Shown: positions 1 to 10,664, counted from the first letter of the stretch. The stretch: DNA of 64,000 nucleotides from Lumbricus rubellus (GCA_945859605.1 OX243821.1:21429373-21493372); one strand, 5' to 3'. Program-made: numbers and translations. The notes: a model not told the origin generated them from the sequence alone.

Positions 1-646
1 CGAACTTTGATGTATGTTTGACTAACATTTTTTACACTTTTAGTATAAATATTGCTATGCTAGCTGTGTCAGCGACTCAGCAGTATATTATTAATAAATG
101 TAACAAAAACTGACACACATGCACATAGAAGGCATGAATGCAATACTCTATATCTGAGACTTAGAGATTGAGGCGGAAATCGGATTTCGTTCAGTGTTTA
201 ATCTAGGCATCTTCATGGGGAGCTCCACCTAGAAGTGACTACCCAGATATTTGATCAAATAATAATAGGCCTAATAAGGCTAATAGTTTTTAGTTGCCGT
301 TTACATTAGTGTAATACTCGAGCTCTAATCAGACTATTCAGTTCAGCACTGCAATTGTTGAGAAATTTTGTAAAATGACAGCTTAAAATGCTGCCATTGT
401 AATGTAAAAATTCAAAATTTGCCGGTGGCAAGGGACACATTCCCTCCCCTTGCCCCCCCCCCCACTCGACACTACGCGTCTCAGCGATCGACCGGCATAG
501 GCCTATACTTGTTCCCCGTCCCCCACAAACCTTTATCCCCCAGAGAGGGGGAACTAGATGAGACTCATAGTTACGTCTAGGATTAGTGTTTGTGCCTAGG
601 GCCCCAAAATTCCTTAAAACGGCCCTGCCAATACCACTCCCACCAC
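1..646. other. No gene seen
   Basis: I see no convincing reading frame or splice-bordered exon here. The stretch has short homopolymer runs (a C run near 454-464) and AT-rich sequence. It may be intergenic, or lie upstream of the peptide gene that starts at 1110. Confidence 0.5.
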
Positions 647-902
647 CAGGGGTTATTCTAAGAAATTTTTAGAACTGCACAAAACGACCTGTTTAGTCGT
701 CCGGACCAAATGTTTGGTCGTCGAAATCCTGTAAAAATATTACCATTTTGAAATTTTCCCGGCCCCAAAAAAACTGATGACCCTTTTTTAGTCCTTCGTT
801 CACTATAACACTGGGTTACTGCACAAAATCTTATTTTCAACTGCACAAATTTCTTTTCCAACTACACACTTTGTGTCCAGCTGCACGTTAAAATAACCCC
901 TG
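647..902. mobile_element. hAT-type MITE with 8-bp target duplication
   Basis: The ends are inverted repeats: CAGGGGTTATT at 647 and AATAACCCCTG ending at 902. The element is flanked by the identical 8-bp word CCCACCAC (639-646 and 903-910). An 8-bp target duplication with CAGGGG-type ends is the hAT superfamily signature. At 256 bp with no transposase it is non-autonomous. The open frame inside it on the minus strand is not a gene. Confidence 0.85.
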
Positions 903-938
903 CCCACCACCACCACCACCACCACCACCACCACCACT
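903..938. repeat. (CCA)n microsatellite
   Basis: About twelve CCA/ACC units directly abut the right end of the MITE. Its first 8 bases are the element's target duplication, so the MITE landed at the edge of this microsatellite. Confidence 0.9.
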
Positions 939-1109
939 AGAGCAACAGCAACCACAATTATTACCATTAGTGTTGCTGTTATTGTCTCGGTTGTTATTCC
1001 ATCTTCGCCTAACTTACATGCCTATGAATATTCGTGAAGACCCTGTTTCTCTTCTAATGACTTAAGTGCGTGTCTCTGTCATTTCTGTCGAAATTGTTTT
1101 TGTAGAGAA

Positions 1110-1657
1110 ATGAAGGGAATCGTCTTCTATGCATCGCTTGCTCTCCTTTTCCTCCTTCTCAGTGGAGATTGGACGATGATGACGGCATCGGGTTACCCTT
1201 CTAAAGAAGCAGCTAAACCGGTAGGCCTACTAACCTCACTTTATAGAGCTATAACATTCCATGTCCTGCGGAGCTTGTAGAAAGTGTAGAAATACAGGTG
1301 CATGGACGGCATTGGACGCCCCTTACCTTTCCAAGTTGTGCTGGCAAAAATTAATAGCCTAAGTGGCAGGACGGCGTTCAGATTTGAAAATAAGTGCATG
1401 GACCCCGTCCATCACCGTCCAGGCATACTTTAAGCCCCATAAATGCATGCATACATACATACATACATACGTACGTACGTACGTATGTACGTACATACGT
1501 ACATACATACATACATACATACACACATACACACACACACACATGTATGTATGTATGTATGTATGTATGTATGTATGTATGTATGTATGTATGTATGTAT
1601 GTATGTATGTACAATTGTACATGTATGTGCCTGCGTGCGTGCGTGCATACAAATGTA

Positions 1658-1716
<59 letters not shown>

Positions 1717-2433
1717 GTGCACATACACTGTGCCCCATAAAAAAACACACCAAAAAACTTTGTCATGAAACGCATGTAAGTCTAATGTTAAATAAGAAAA
1801 AGTAATGTTTCATTTAAGAAGATGTTCGAAGTGATGTCCCTTCGCATGAACGCAGGCTCTCAGCCTTGGCCGCCACTGTTCAATAGCTATGTCAATGACA
1901 CTCTGCTTCAACTGTGCCCACACAACGATGAGGCGCTCCTTCAACTCGTTGATGTCCCGTATTGCTGTCTGGTAGACGCGTTTCTGTATTAGACCCCAAA
2001 TTCTGTAGTCAACGGAATTGAGGTCTGGTGAGTTTGCTGGCCAGAGTTCCGGTCCAATGAAGCTTGGTGTTTCACGTCGCAGCAACGCAATGGTGTCCTT
2101 TGCGCGATGTGCTGGGGCGCTGTCCTATAAGTTAGCCTACTAATCTCTGTTTAAATGTTTCCAAACACGCCTAGTCTGCGTCACTGCCTCCAACAGCAAC
2201 CACTTCTGTGAGTAAGTAAATTGTAGAGTATTTTGTGGCAAAATTATCTGAGAAACAACGTACAAACTTTTATTACAATTGGCTTAGTTTTATAGAAGAT
2301 TTTTGGAAAAGTGTTTTGGTGTGTTTTTTATGGGGCACAGTGTATACACATATACACATATATACACATATACACATATACACATATACACATATACACA
2401 TATACACATATACACATATACACATATACACAC

Positions 2434-2464
<31 letters not shown>

Positions 2465-2632
2465 TACACTGGTTTAACCTTGCACTTTCCTGATAATTCT
2501 GTTATTGTATTTTGTGTAATTTAGAACTCTAAGGCAGACACCAAGAATGGTGCAAACGATGGTGCTAAGAAGCCGAAAGAACCTGTTAATGATGACTGGA
2601 TAATTCCTGTTAGAGTGCCACTTCTATACTGA
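1110..2632 (+). CDS. Secreted peptide precursor, copy 1 (spliced; shortened)
   Basis: Two exons. Exon 1 is 1106-1220: acceptor TTTTTGTAG, ATG at 1110, donor GTAGGC at 1221. Exon 2 is 2525-2632: acceptor TGTAATTTAG, stop TGA at 2630-2632. They join in phase 0 to give 72 residues. Residues 1-27 (MKGIVFYASLALLFLLLSG...) form a signal peptide. The rest is hydrophilic, with a KK pair, and ends DDWIIPVRVPLLY. Against copy 2 (8322-9003), the stop replaces the GGA codon of the GRTPR segment, and the downstream GGG AAG CGC (Gly-Lys-Arg) has become TGG AAT CTG. This copy therefore lost the amidation and cleavage signal and is probably a pseudogene or makes a shorter product. The intron contains a mariner derivative and long microsatellites. 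The gene is probably secretory or neuroendocrine by inference; I recognise no named family. Confidence 0.6.
1299..1436. repeat. Dispersed repeat, copy a
   Basis: Words such as GACGCCCCTTAC, AAGTGGCAGGAC and GCCGTCCATGACCGTCC recur with small changes at 6360-6522. This is the same unnamed repeat at two places, possibly a MITE. No terminal structure could be fixed. Confidence 0.5.
1440..1720. repeat. Compound microsatellite (ACAT/ATGT/GT)n
   Basis: (CATA)n and (CGTA)n are followed by (TGTA)n and then a (GT)n run at about 1663-1710. The ACAT-to-ATGT switch makes the tract self-complementary, so it can form a hairpin or cruciform. Every frame is open on both strands because the repeat lacks stops; those frames are not genes. 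Confidence 0.95.
1726..2342 (-). mobile_element. Internally deleted mariner/Tc1-like element
   Basis: The terminal inverted repeats begin CACTGTGCCCCATAAAA at 1726 and, on the other strand, at 2342, and match over about 38 bases with few changes. The flanking dinucleotide is TA on both sides (1724-1725 and 2343-2344), as expected for Tc1/mariner. At 617 bp only the transposase 3' end remains. It sits between two microsatellites, in the intron of peptide copy 1. Confidence 0.85.
1810..2121 (-). pseudogene. Mariner/Tc1 transposase, C-terminal fragment
   Basis: The minus frame reads QDSAPAHRAKDT..., then WPANSPDLNSVDYRIWGLIQ, then a tail with QWRPRLRACV and HFEHLL. These are the second and third catalytic-acid regions and the C-terminus of Tc1/mariner transposases (DDE/D). 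The DNA-binding half and the first catalytic Asp are absent, because the element is internally deleted. About 104 residues remain, against about 340 in a full protein. Confidence 0.85.
2343..2470. repeat. (ACACATAT)n / (ACACAT)n microsatellite
   Basis: TATACACA-type octamers grade into ACACAT hexamers immediately right of the mariner end. Open frames here are repeat artefacts. Confidence 0.95.
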
Positions 2633-2793
2633 CGAACACCGAACTGGAATCTGAACTTCCAATGATTATCGACAATTATTATAGACCTACATGTAGTCGT
2701 CATTTTCATTAAACACTGTTGAACATTATTTGTCTGAAGCACTGCGTGAGCTCCCCTGTAAACATGAACGTAACATATAATACTGTGGGACCT

Positions 2794-3762
<969 letters not shown>

Positions 3763-3842
3763 CTACAACTGATTCCATAGTCTTTATATACACTATTCGT
3801 TGTCTTGTATACCTTTGTGAATTGAACTACTTCGGATAATTT

Positions 3843-3845
<3 letters not shown>

Positions 3846-3887
<42 letters not shown>

Positions 3888-3888
3888 T
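3846..3888 (+). repeat. (AAT)n tail of the LINE copy
   Basis: About fourteen AAT units directly follow the short 3' untranslated part of the LINE fragment. A simple-repeat tail instead of poly(A) is typical of several non-LTR clades. Confidence 0.75.
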
Positions 3889-4152
3889 CATCCTTTAGAC
3901 CTTTACACGGCTGGTATTTCCTCTCTTTTCCCTAGCCATTCTGCAACTGGCCACCTTTTCGCTGATGATGTCCAAACCTATGTCCATGGACCCCCTTCTG
4001 CTCAAATCCTTCTTGCAAGTCGAATTGTTGTTCTTACTCAAGAACTTCATCTTTGGGTGTCATCTAATCGTCTTTCCTTGAACTCTTCCAAAACCCAGTT
4101 GATTTGGTTTGAAACTCCTAAGCAGCTTCAAAAACTCGTTTATACACTAGTC

Positions 4153-4323
4153 ATGGAGGGGGAGTTTTTCAAGGGCTAGGGGGCCAAGCCTTCCAGGAAG
4201 GCCCAGATTCAGCTTTTTTACCATGAAAATGGTATATTTTTTCGGGCTTAGCCGCCCTACCCCCCCTTCCAAGAAGGCATAAGCCTCCCCCGCAAGAACG
4301 GAAACCAAACTCCGCCCATGTCC
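4153..4323. mobile_element. Small inverted-repeat insertion in the LINE
   Basis: The ends are imperfect inverted repeats (CATGGAGGGGGAGTTT left, AAACTCCGCCCATG right). Homologous 35-bp pieces of the reverse transcriptase (CAGCTTCAAAAACT plus neighbours) flank it, more than a normal target duplication. A related left end, CATGGGCGGAGACTT, occurs at 9760. Confidence 0.5.
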
Positions 4324-4484
4324 TGAGCAGCTTCAAAAACTTAACTATGCACTAACTGTCTCAAACGTTTCCTCACTTCAGCTTCTCTTAATTCTAATGT
4401 TCGACACCTATGTATTATCCTAGATAGCGCTCTTACCTTCACTGCACATTGCCAAGCTTACTCGCTCTTCCTACTTCCAGCTAA

Positions 4485-4982
4485 GGGGCCGTCCATAAAG
4501 TACGTCACGCTATTTTTGACCATTTTAACCCCCTCCCCCTGTCACAAACTGTCACACTTTCTCGGAACCCCAAAGTACGTCACACTTTCTCAGACCCCCC
4601 CCCCCCCTAAAGTACGTCATACTTTCGAAAGAAATTTAATTAACACCTTGTTCAAATTTAATCTAAAACACACTTCACTATTAAACTGTAAAGTTTCCAC
4701 GTAAAAGAACTATCACATAATTAAAATGACTTTAATAGTAGAATTAGTTAATTGTCAACAGTACTGTTGTCACAGTTATTCACTGAAGCAGTAACTCGAT
4801 GTAGATTGAAATTGAAAGCAAAAATTGCAAACATTAGACTATAGACAATTATATAAAACACATCATTAAAAAAAATAAATGTGTGACGTCACACATGGCC
4901 TGACCCCCTCCCCCTGTCACAAACTGTCACACTTTCTTACACCTCTCCCCCCTGGAGCGTGACGTACTTTATGGACGGCCCC
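4485..4982. mobile_element. Harbinger-type MITE, TAA target duplication
   Basis: The terminal inverted repeats start GGGGCCGTCCATAAAGTACG at 4485 and mirror it ending at 4982, about 27 bases. The target duplication is TAA (4482-4484 and 4983-4985), which fits PIF/Harbinger. At 498 bp it has no transposase. The motif AAAGTACGTCAC recurs inside. The host reverse transcriptase sequence resumes exactly after the right TAA. Confidence 0.8.
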
Positions 4983-5044
4983 TAAGGCGTCTCAAGGGCT
5001 CAAGGCTATTCGCAAATCTGTCTCATCTTCGACTTTTACCTCGA

Positions 5045-5360
5045 TATCTAAGGGAGAGTGAGACGGAGACGGAGAAGGAGAGGGAGAGGGAAAGGGAGCG
5101 ATAGACGGAGCGAGGAAGGAAGGGAGGGAAGGAGGGAGGGAGGGAGACAGAGACATAGAGATGGAGAGAGGGAGGGAGACAGATAGAGAGAGACAAAGAC
5201 AGGGATAGACAAAGAGACAAAGAGAGACAGAGAGAGAAACAGACAGGCAGACAGATAGGGAGTGAGGGAGGGAGTGAGGGAGGGACGGACGGACGGAGGG
5301 AAGGGAGGGACGGAGGGAGGGACGGAGGGAGGGACGGAGGGAGGGACGAAGGGAGGAAGA
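5045..5360. repeat. Polypurine GGGA-rich low-complexity tract
   Basis: About 310 bases are almost purely purine on the plus strand (GGGA, GACA, GGAC units). The overlapping minus frames rich in Ser, Leu and Pro are artefacts of this composition. Such tracts can form triplex (H-DNA) in principle. Confidence 0.9.
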
Positions 5361-5461
5361 AAATGCCCCCACTTCGGGCAAGTCTGTTTTTCGGGCAAGT
5401 AGGACCGGGAAAAAAACATACTTGAAGTTCACACCACATTATCTCCCATGCTTGTATGTGC

Positions 5462-5664
5462 ACTTGTTATAGCGCCCCTTCAAGCTCTCTCTACTCAGAG
5501 GCGCTCCCGATGCAGAGCGGACACTGCATCGGAGTTTCACGCCGAAGCGCTGAGCAATTGTATAAGTGAAAGACTTGCCCAAGGTCCTTACGCGGCGAGA
5601 TGGATTCGAACCTCGAACCTTCCGGCTCCAAGGCAGCGACGCTACCACTACACCACCGCGCCCC
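5462..5664 (-). repeat. tRNA-derived SINE, full-length-like copy
   Basis: On the minus strand the head has an A-box-like TGGTGTAGTGGTAGCG and a B box GGTTCGAGGTTCGAATCC, the pol III promoter of tRNA-derived SINEs. The body follows (TTGCTCAGCGCTTCGGCGTG), ending in CTTGAAGGGGCGCTATA. Relatives lie at 7036-7095, 8694-8745, 10238-10519, 12110-12626 and 13211-13410. The tRNA part is degenerate, so it is not a tRNA gene. Confidence 0.85.
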
Positions 5665-5699
5665 ACATGCAGTTCCAAATTGCCAGATTCGAGTTAGAT

Positions 5700-7030
5700 A
5701 CTAGCTCACAACCTCCATTTCTACATTGATAGCAGGAATTCGGGGACAAAGTTCTGAATTCACGGTAGCACTTTGCAAATAATGGCAAAAATCGCAGCAA
5801 ATTCACGAGCCGAAATTCGCCCGAAAATAGCGGGAATTTGTGGCATTTGGGGAAATTCCATCATTGAAAAATCACGGAATTCACGGTTTGATTTACCTTG
5901 AAAATTTCTGCAGCAGCATTGAACATGCAGAGCCTATATATAGGCCAACATGTTCTGCAGCTGCCAGCTGCAGGTATGCACCGGTCCGTTATTGAGATGT
6001 ATTGTATTGTGTCTGACAATTTGTAAAGCGCTTCTCTCAGTCTCAGCAAGAGCCTTTCAGAAGCGCCACCAGTGCGTTCAACCCCAAGAGAAAAGGCACA
6101 CTGTGTTGGACTGCAGTCTGCAGGTCTCTCTATCCGGAGTGACCTTTCTTTTTAGTGACGTTCATTACATCCGATCAAACCAACTGAGTTTTATAAAGCG
6201 CTTAAGTCTTTCTCAGGATAACAATAATAGTTATGACTCACTGTGTGTAGGCTGCTTTAAGGTGGCGCTGTACAAATTCACCCGAATGAATTAATTGTAT
6301 CAATGGTTAGAACTTCGAAGCTAACTGCATATCCCTCTGAAACTCTTTGCAGTGCTTAAGGTGCGGAAAAGAAGTGCCTGGACGCTCCTTATCTTTCCAA
6401 AAGATGTGCCAGGACGCCCCTTACATTTTCAGGTGTGCTGGCCAATTAAGTGGCAGGACCGCATAGAGATTTGAAAAGAAGTGTCAGGACGCCGTCCATG
6501 ACCGTCCTGCCACACTTTAGGCCCTGACTCTTTGCAAGAGTGCAATATTATAATTATCAGGAAGCATCTTAGATAACAGAAGTCAAAGATTGATTGATGC
6601 ATTCTTCGGAATATACCTTTACACTCGACTGTACTTAACTCTCTTCTGTCGGGTTGTTCGGATTATCGCTGCACTTAACTGAACTTGAAAGTTATCATAG
6701 AGATTTTTTCTGAATTAATTGCATGTTTCTATTTCAGTCTTTATTTATTTCTTTGCTGTACTCAGTTGTTCAGAATTATCTTATATCTTCAATGGATCTA
6801 TTAAACGTAGGTTATTTTTAACCCACGTTTCATCTTCGTGTGGTGATACATGGCAGAAAAATGGATATAAAAATTATAACAAGTGGCCGTAAACGCAGTT
6901 TGGATGAACAGCATTGAAGTCAGACAACATCAGAAGATAGAAGCAGCAGAAGCACAAGACACGAAGGTCTGTGAGATTTCTTCTAAGAAACGACTATAAC
7001 TGGCACATTCTATAGATTGCTTAAGACTTT
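5700..7030. other. No gene seen; repeat pieces
   Basis: No exon or domain could be supported. A pair of GTAAAGCGCTTC / ATAAAGCGCTTAAG words near 6022-6080 and 6190-6275 suggests an old SINE-like repeat. 6360-6522 holds the second copy of the dispersed repeat seen at 1299-1436. Confidence 0.4.
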
Positions 7031-7035
7031 TCTTT

Positions 7036-7095
7036 TTGACCGGGCCTGGGTCGGGAACGCCTCTGAGTAGATCCCTTGAAGGGGCGCTATATAAT
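7036..7095 (+). repeat. SINE 3' fragment
   Basis: Only the tail of the SINE is present (ACGCCTCTGAGTAG... CTTGAAGGGGCGCTATA). It is followed by (GATA)n-like units. Confidence 0.75.
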
Positions 7096-7134
7096 TACAT
7101 AGATAGATAGGCCTAGATAGATAGATAACTATAA

Positions 7135-7660
7135 TTGTTGATCATGCTACTGTTACTACTACTAGGCCTACTACTACTGCTACTACTACTGCTACTACTA
7201 CCACCACCGCCACTACTACCATTATTGCTACTGCTACCAAGGGCGGATACAGAAACTTTGGACGGGGGGGCCAAAAATTTCTTGACACCTTGGCTCTGGA
7301 AGAAAAAAAATCGCATCCGCCAAAAAAGTTGACCTTTTTTTTTAGTCATCCGGCAAAATTTTCTGGAAAATCATACCATTTCATCCGCCAAAAAAGTTGA
7401 CGACCTTTTTTTTTAGTCATCTAGCCAAATTTTCGGGAAAATCATACCATTTCATCCGCCACTGAAACCAAATGGGGGGCCACGATACATGGCATTTCTA
7501 AAAGGGGGGGGCCATGGCCGGATTGGCCCCCCTGGATCCGCCCTTGACTGCTACTGCAACTACTACTACCACTACTACTGCGACTACTGCTACCGCTACC
7601 GCTGCTGCTGCTGCTACTACTGCTACTGCTACTGCTACTGCTACTACTAGTAGTGTTAGT
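7135..7660. repeat. (CTA)n/(CTG)n microsatellite split by a MITE
   Basis: CTA/CTG triplet runs at 7135-7237 and 7547-7660 are one tract separated by the MITE at 7238-7546. The Leu-, Ser- and Thr-rich frames here are repeat artefacts. Confidence 0.9.
7238..7546. mobile_element. hAT-type MITE inside the CTA microsatellite
   Basis: Left end CAAGGGCGGATAC, right end GGATCCGCCCTTG, flanked by ACTGCTAC on both sides (7230-7237 and 7547-7554). It shares internal blocks with the MITE at 7772-8023 (GGCCGGATTGGCCCCCCT), so both belong to one family. Confidence 0.85.
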
Positions 7661-7771
7661 GTTGTTTACTTTTGTCATTATTTTGGGATTTTTATGACTC
7701 CTTCTCTGTTTAATTTACGTGAAGGCTAAATGATATTTTGCTAAGACCGTTTCTTTTTTTATGGACTTAAG

Positions 7772-8023
7772 CAGGGGCGGAAAAAATCCAAGGGGTCAAA
7801 ATGTTTGCCTTGGGTCCGGGGAAAAATATTTAGATCCTGGGCAGAAAAAAATCTGACGACTTTGTTTTAGTCATCGGATCGAAAAGTCAGAAAATACACA
7901 CACTAAGAAACTGATGTCCTTTTTGGTTCAAACCGAATGGGGGGGGGGGGGCCACCGTCCACGATAAATGGGAATTCCTAAATGGGGGCTTGGCCGGATT
8001 GGCCCCCCTTGCAGCCGCCCCTG
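7772..8023. mobile_element. hAT-type MITE, same family as the previous one
   Basis: Ends CAGGGGCGG and CCGCCCCTG, with target duplication GACTTAAG at 7764-7771 and 8024-8031. The flanking sequence rejoined across the element (GGACTTAAGTGCG) matches the region upstream of peptide copy 1 near 1062, so the insertion postdates the gene duplication. Confidence 0.88.
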
Positions 8024-8276
8024 GACTTAAGTGCGTTTACTCATCAGACATCAGAGATGTAAGAAAAACAGTTTGGCTTACTTTTTATTGAATCTGACAG
8101 AAAATTGCTTGTAACCTGAAATCTCAGTATATGAAGTTTAAATATTCATATCTTTTTATCCGTTCAATTTTATCTCATGAAATTTTGGAATCATATTCTT
8201 GGTCCACTTCTCTAAATATTTGGAAAATTTTAGCTTGATATGTCATCAGACATTAGATATATATGCAAAACAATTT

Positions 8277-8479
8277 GGCTTACTTTTTATTGAACCACGG
8301 TGTATTTGTTTTTGTAGAGAAATGAAGGGAATCGTCTTCCATGCATCTGTTGCTCTCCTCTTCCTCCTTCTCAGCGGTGGAGATTGGATGATGACGACAG
8401 CATCGAGTCTGCATGCTAAACCGGTAGGGCTACTAAGATCACTCCACTTAATGCAACGTGGTTCAATAAAAAGTAAGCC
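8277..8479. repeat. Perfect 23-bp inverted repeat around exon 1 of peptide copy 2
   Basis: The arm at 8277-8299 (GGCTTACTTTTTATTGAACC...) is exactly complementary to 8457-8479. The 157-base loop holds the acceptor, the whole signal-peptide exon and the donor. An imperfect direct copy of the left arm lies near 8076-8092. Copy 1 shows no such arms. Confidence 0.85.
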
Positions 8480-9003
8480 TAACGACTTACTGATTTTCAT
8501 ATATACAATTTTTTTTTATACATGTATCTTTTGTATGATGATTAATCATGCTAAGATTTTCCAGTGTTCCCCTACCTCCCCTACCCCTCCCCTTCCACGT
8601 CGCCTCTCCTCTCCTCCCCTCCCCTCACCCTAACGTTGCATAGAGCTGTTGCAGTTTCAATCAATCAATTAATCAATCAATCAATCAGAATTTATGTAGC
8701 GCCCCTTCAAGGTACCTACTCAGAGGCGCTCCCGGTCGAGATCATGCAAAAACCAGTCTTAAACAGATTGTAAAATTGAGAACAGTTTGGGAGGTGTCGT
8801 TTAGTCTCAACCACATTCATATTCATTATGTTCTTGCGTTTTGTATAATTTAGAATTCCAAGGCAGGCGCCAAGAATGGTGCAAACGATGGTGTAAAAAA
8901 ACCGAGGGAACCTGTTACTGAAGACTGGATAATTCCTGTTACCGTGCAACTTTTATACGGACGAACACCGAGGGGGAAGCGCAACGATCAATATCTACAA
9001 TAG
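8322..9003 (+). CDS. Secreted peptide precursor, copy 2 (spliced, intact; amidation site)
   Basis: Exon 1 is 8318-8423 (acceptor TTTTTGTAG, ATG at 8322, donor GTAGGG). Exon 2 is 8854-9003 (acceptor TATAATTTAG, stop TAG at 9001). They join in phase 0 to give 83 residues. Residues 1-28 (MKGIVFHASVALLFLLLSGG...) are a signal peptide. A spacer rich in Lys, Asn and Gly follows, with KK at 49-50, then DWIIPVTVQLLYGRTPR (58-74), then GKR (75-77) and NDQYLQ. Gly followed by a dibasic pair is the standard signal for prohormone cleavage and C-terminal amidation, so the likely product is an amidated peptide ending ...GRTPR-amide, released into the secretory pathway. I do not recognise the peptide family. 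W..P....LY before a GKR or GRR recalls spexin/galanin-like peptides only loosely. Copy 1 at 1110-2632 shares exon structure and splice sites, showing tandem gene duplication. Confidence 0.75.
8640..8745 (-). repeat. (CAAT)n run and SINE 3' fragment in the intron of copy 2
   Basis: TCAATCAATCAATTAATCAA-type repeats at 8658-8690 abut the tail of the SINE on the minus strand (GCGCCCCTTCAAGG... AGGCGCTCCCGG, 8694-8745). Confidence 0.7.
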
Positions 9004-9469
9004 ATCGCCGTATTCATTCAACCTCGTCTGAAGCACTGCAAGAGCTCCCTGTAAACATGGACGTAATAATAAAATTATAGGCCCATATGCGAGTCATAAT
9101 GTAGAGCAATTAATTCCTGTTGATATTCTTACATTAAATCTGAATTAAGTTTCCTAATTCCTATTAAGAAATATTACGAATTTACGATATAAAAAAGGCC
9201 TTCATTAGGGGCTAGATTCAACATTGCAATGTTAATTAAAATTTGAAATAGGTCTAAGTCATTAATTTGCTGTTGTTTTTGTCGTCTTAATAGGCATATT
9301 TTCACCGCAATTCAGGAGCGGATCCATGAAGACACAATTCCGGCCATGCCTCTTTCCTATACTTTCCTTGAAAGTTGCATAGGACGTGGTCCACCCGCAG
9401 TAGGTTTCAACAAGCTTTCAATCAATGCATGCAAGCAGCGTGAAAAGGTGAAAGAGAGAAAGGCTTGCT

Positions 9470-9720
9470 CGTCATTTTCATTAAACCCTTTTGAACGTTA
9501 TGTCTGAAGCATTGTAATCATGGACACATTAATATTATATGTGGGACCATAGGCGCAACCACGGGACGCGTCCCCCAACTTTTGAGTTGTCCCCTAACTT
9601 TATTATTGTGGTCCCACAACTTTTAGGACGCGATTCATTATGGTCCCCCTAACTTTTAGGACGTGATTGCACCTATGTGTGGGACCCATAATAATATTAA
9701 CAATAACTTCGTTTATTTAA
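9470..9720 (+). pseudogene. Third copy of the peptide-gene 3' region
   Basis: GTCATTTTCATTAAACCCTT, TGTCTGAAGCATTGTAATCA and TATGTGGGACC match the segment after copy 1 (2698-2795) and, more weakly, that after copy 2 (9018-9090). No coding exon is seen next to it. It is split by the MITE at 9548-9677. Confidence 0.55.
9548..9677. mobile_element. 130-bp hAT-type MITE
   Basis: Ends CATAGGCGCAACC and GATTGCACCTATG, flanked by TGTGGGAC at 9540-9547 and 9678-9685. The 8-bp duplication points to hAT. The interior repeats CCCCTAACTTT and CCACAACTTTTAGGACG. Confidence 0.85.
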
Positions 9721-10091
9721 CAAACCGATCGCACTGCAACAGTTACACTGTATTCAGTCATGGGCGGAGACTTATGGGGGGGGGGACAGATGGGACGGCC
9801 ACCCAATGAATGTGTTGGGGACGGCCCATGCATTCCCCCCCCCCCCCCCCCCCAATTGTTGAGTGTCAGGGCATGGACACGTCACAAAGACACACACTGC
9901 ATACACTGGAGAAGAGATTTCGGCCGGACAACAAAAACAGGGTCATCAATTTTTTTACGAGAAAAAGAGTATAAATCTGAGATTATAGAAACTCAGCTCA
10001 CAGAATGCATACATGTAAATCTGAATTATTTACTAACAGAACAGACAGCCTGCAATTATTATAGTCTAGCAGCCTACAAGGCATGTCGTCC

Positions 10092-10175
10092 GCCCTAGGC
10101 TACAGGGCACGAACTCGTCACCTCTCGCTGTCTACGCCAGCGTGTTATCCAATGCAATGCACTACCGCATCCCAG
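10092..10175 (-). repeat. tRNA-like SINE head, second family
   Basis: On the minus strand GCGGTAGTGCATTGCATTGG and GGTGACGAGTTCGTGCCC resemble the A and B boxes of a tRNA promoter, but differ from the abundant SINE in this window. No cloverleaf with a good acceptor stem was found. Confidence 0.45.
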
Positions 10176-10237
10176 GGGCAAACAACTTAAAGAGATAGGC
10201 CTAAAGGTTTTTAATGAGAATGCTTTATGATTCTTGT

Positions 10238-10519
10238 GGGCGCGGTGGTGTAGGCTAGTGGGCATGTTCGTCACCTTGCACAGGCTTGCAGTCGAAGGGT
10301 TGCAGGTTCAAATCCATATCAAGCCACCGCGTACGGACCTTGTGCAATTCCTTCAATCGCAATTGCTCAGCATTTCGACATGAAACTCCGATGCAGTGTT
10401 CGCTCTGTAGTCGGGTGCGCCTCTGAGTGAAGAGCTTGAAGAGGCGCTATATCACTCACCGTGGTTGGACTGGGAGCGCTTGTGAGTGGATTTCTCTAAG
10501 GGACGCTATATAAATTCTT
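10238..10519 (+). repeat. tRNA-derived SINE, plus strand, with duplicated tail
   Basis: Head GGGCGCGGTGGTGTAGGCTA, B-box-like GGTTGCAGGTTCAAATCC, body TTGCTCAGCATTTCGACATG. The tail appears twice: GAAGAGGCGCTATAT near 10440 and AAGGGACGCTATATAAATTC ending at 10519. Confidence 0.85.
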
Positions 10520-10664
10520 GAAATGAATGCATGAATGAACAAGTGCACACACAAACAAAAGCTTAATTTCATGTAAACCAGGCGGTTGAATTAATAAAGA
10601 ACGTACTTACTTATTTACTTACTTAAAAGCAGCGTGGCGACATCTGATATTAGCTTTTCGCAGC

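Larger units (their letters stand above)
3893..5055 (+). pseudogene. LINE reverse transcriptase fragment (L2/CR1-like) with two insertions
   Basis: The plus frame reads SHSATGHLFADDVQTYVHGP, with FADD as the reverse transcriptase catalytic motif, then WVSSNRLSLNSSKTQLIWF. It is interrupted at about 4153-4323. A second copy of the QLQKL segment follows, then RHLCIILDSALTF with a frameshift. The 4485-4982 MITE interrupts it again. After that the thumb-like YFQLRRLK and AIRKSVSSSTFTSI pieces resume from 4983. The order matches Jockey/CR1/L2-type reverse transcriptases. It is not functional. Confidence 0.75.

Noticed and set aside
1359..1805. Six overlapping open frames on both strands, some over 130 codons
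   Set aside because: They lie in (ACAT)n/(GT)n repeats that lack stop codons; the peptides are pure repeat translations.
4992..5463. Three minus frames rich in Pro, Ser and Leu
   Set aside because: Complement of a polypurine tract; the composition explains the lack of stops.
5462..5664. A tRNA gene (clear B box and tRNA-like head)
   Set aside because: The same sequence with the same non-tRNA body occurs several times, and no proper acceptor stem or cloverleaf forms; it is a SINE.
5950..6294. 114-codon plus frame
   Set aside because: It runs through SINE-like repeat words (AAAGCGCTT) and shows no splice or domain support.
7113..7729. Ser- and Thr-rich frames around 7.1-7.7 kb
   Set aside because: (CTA)n/(CTG)n microsatellite translated, interrupted by a MITE.
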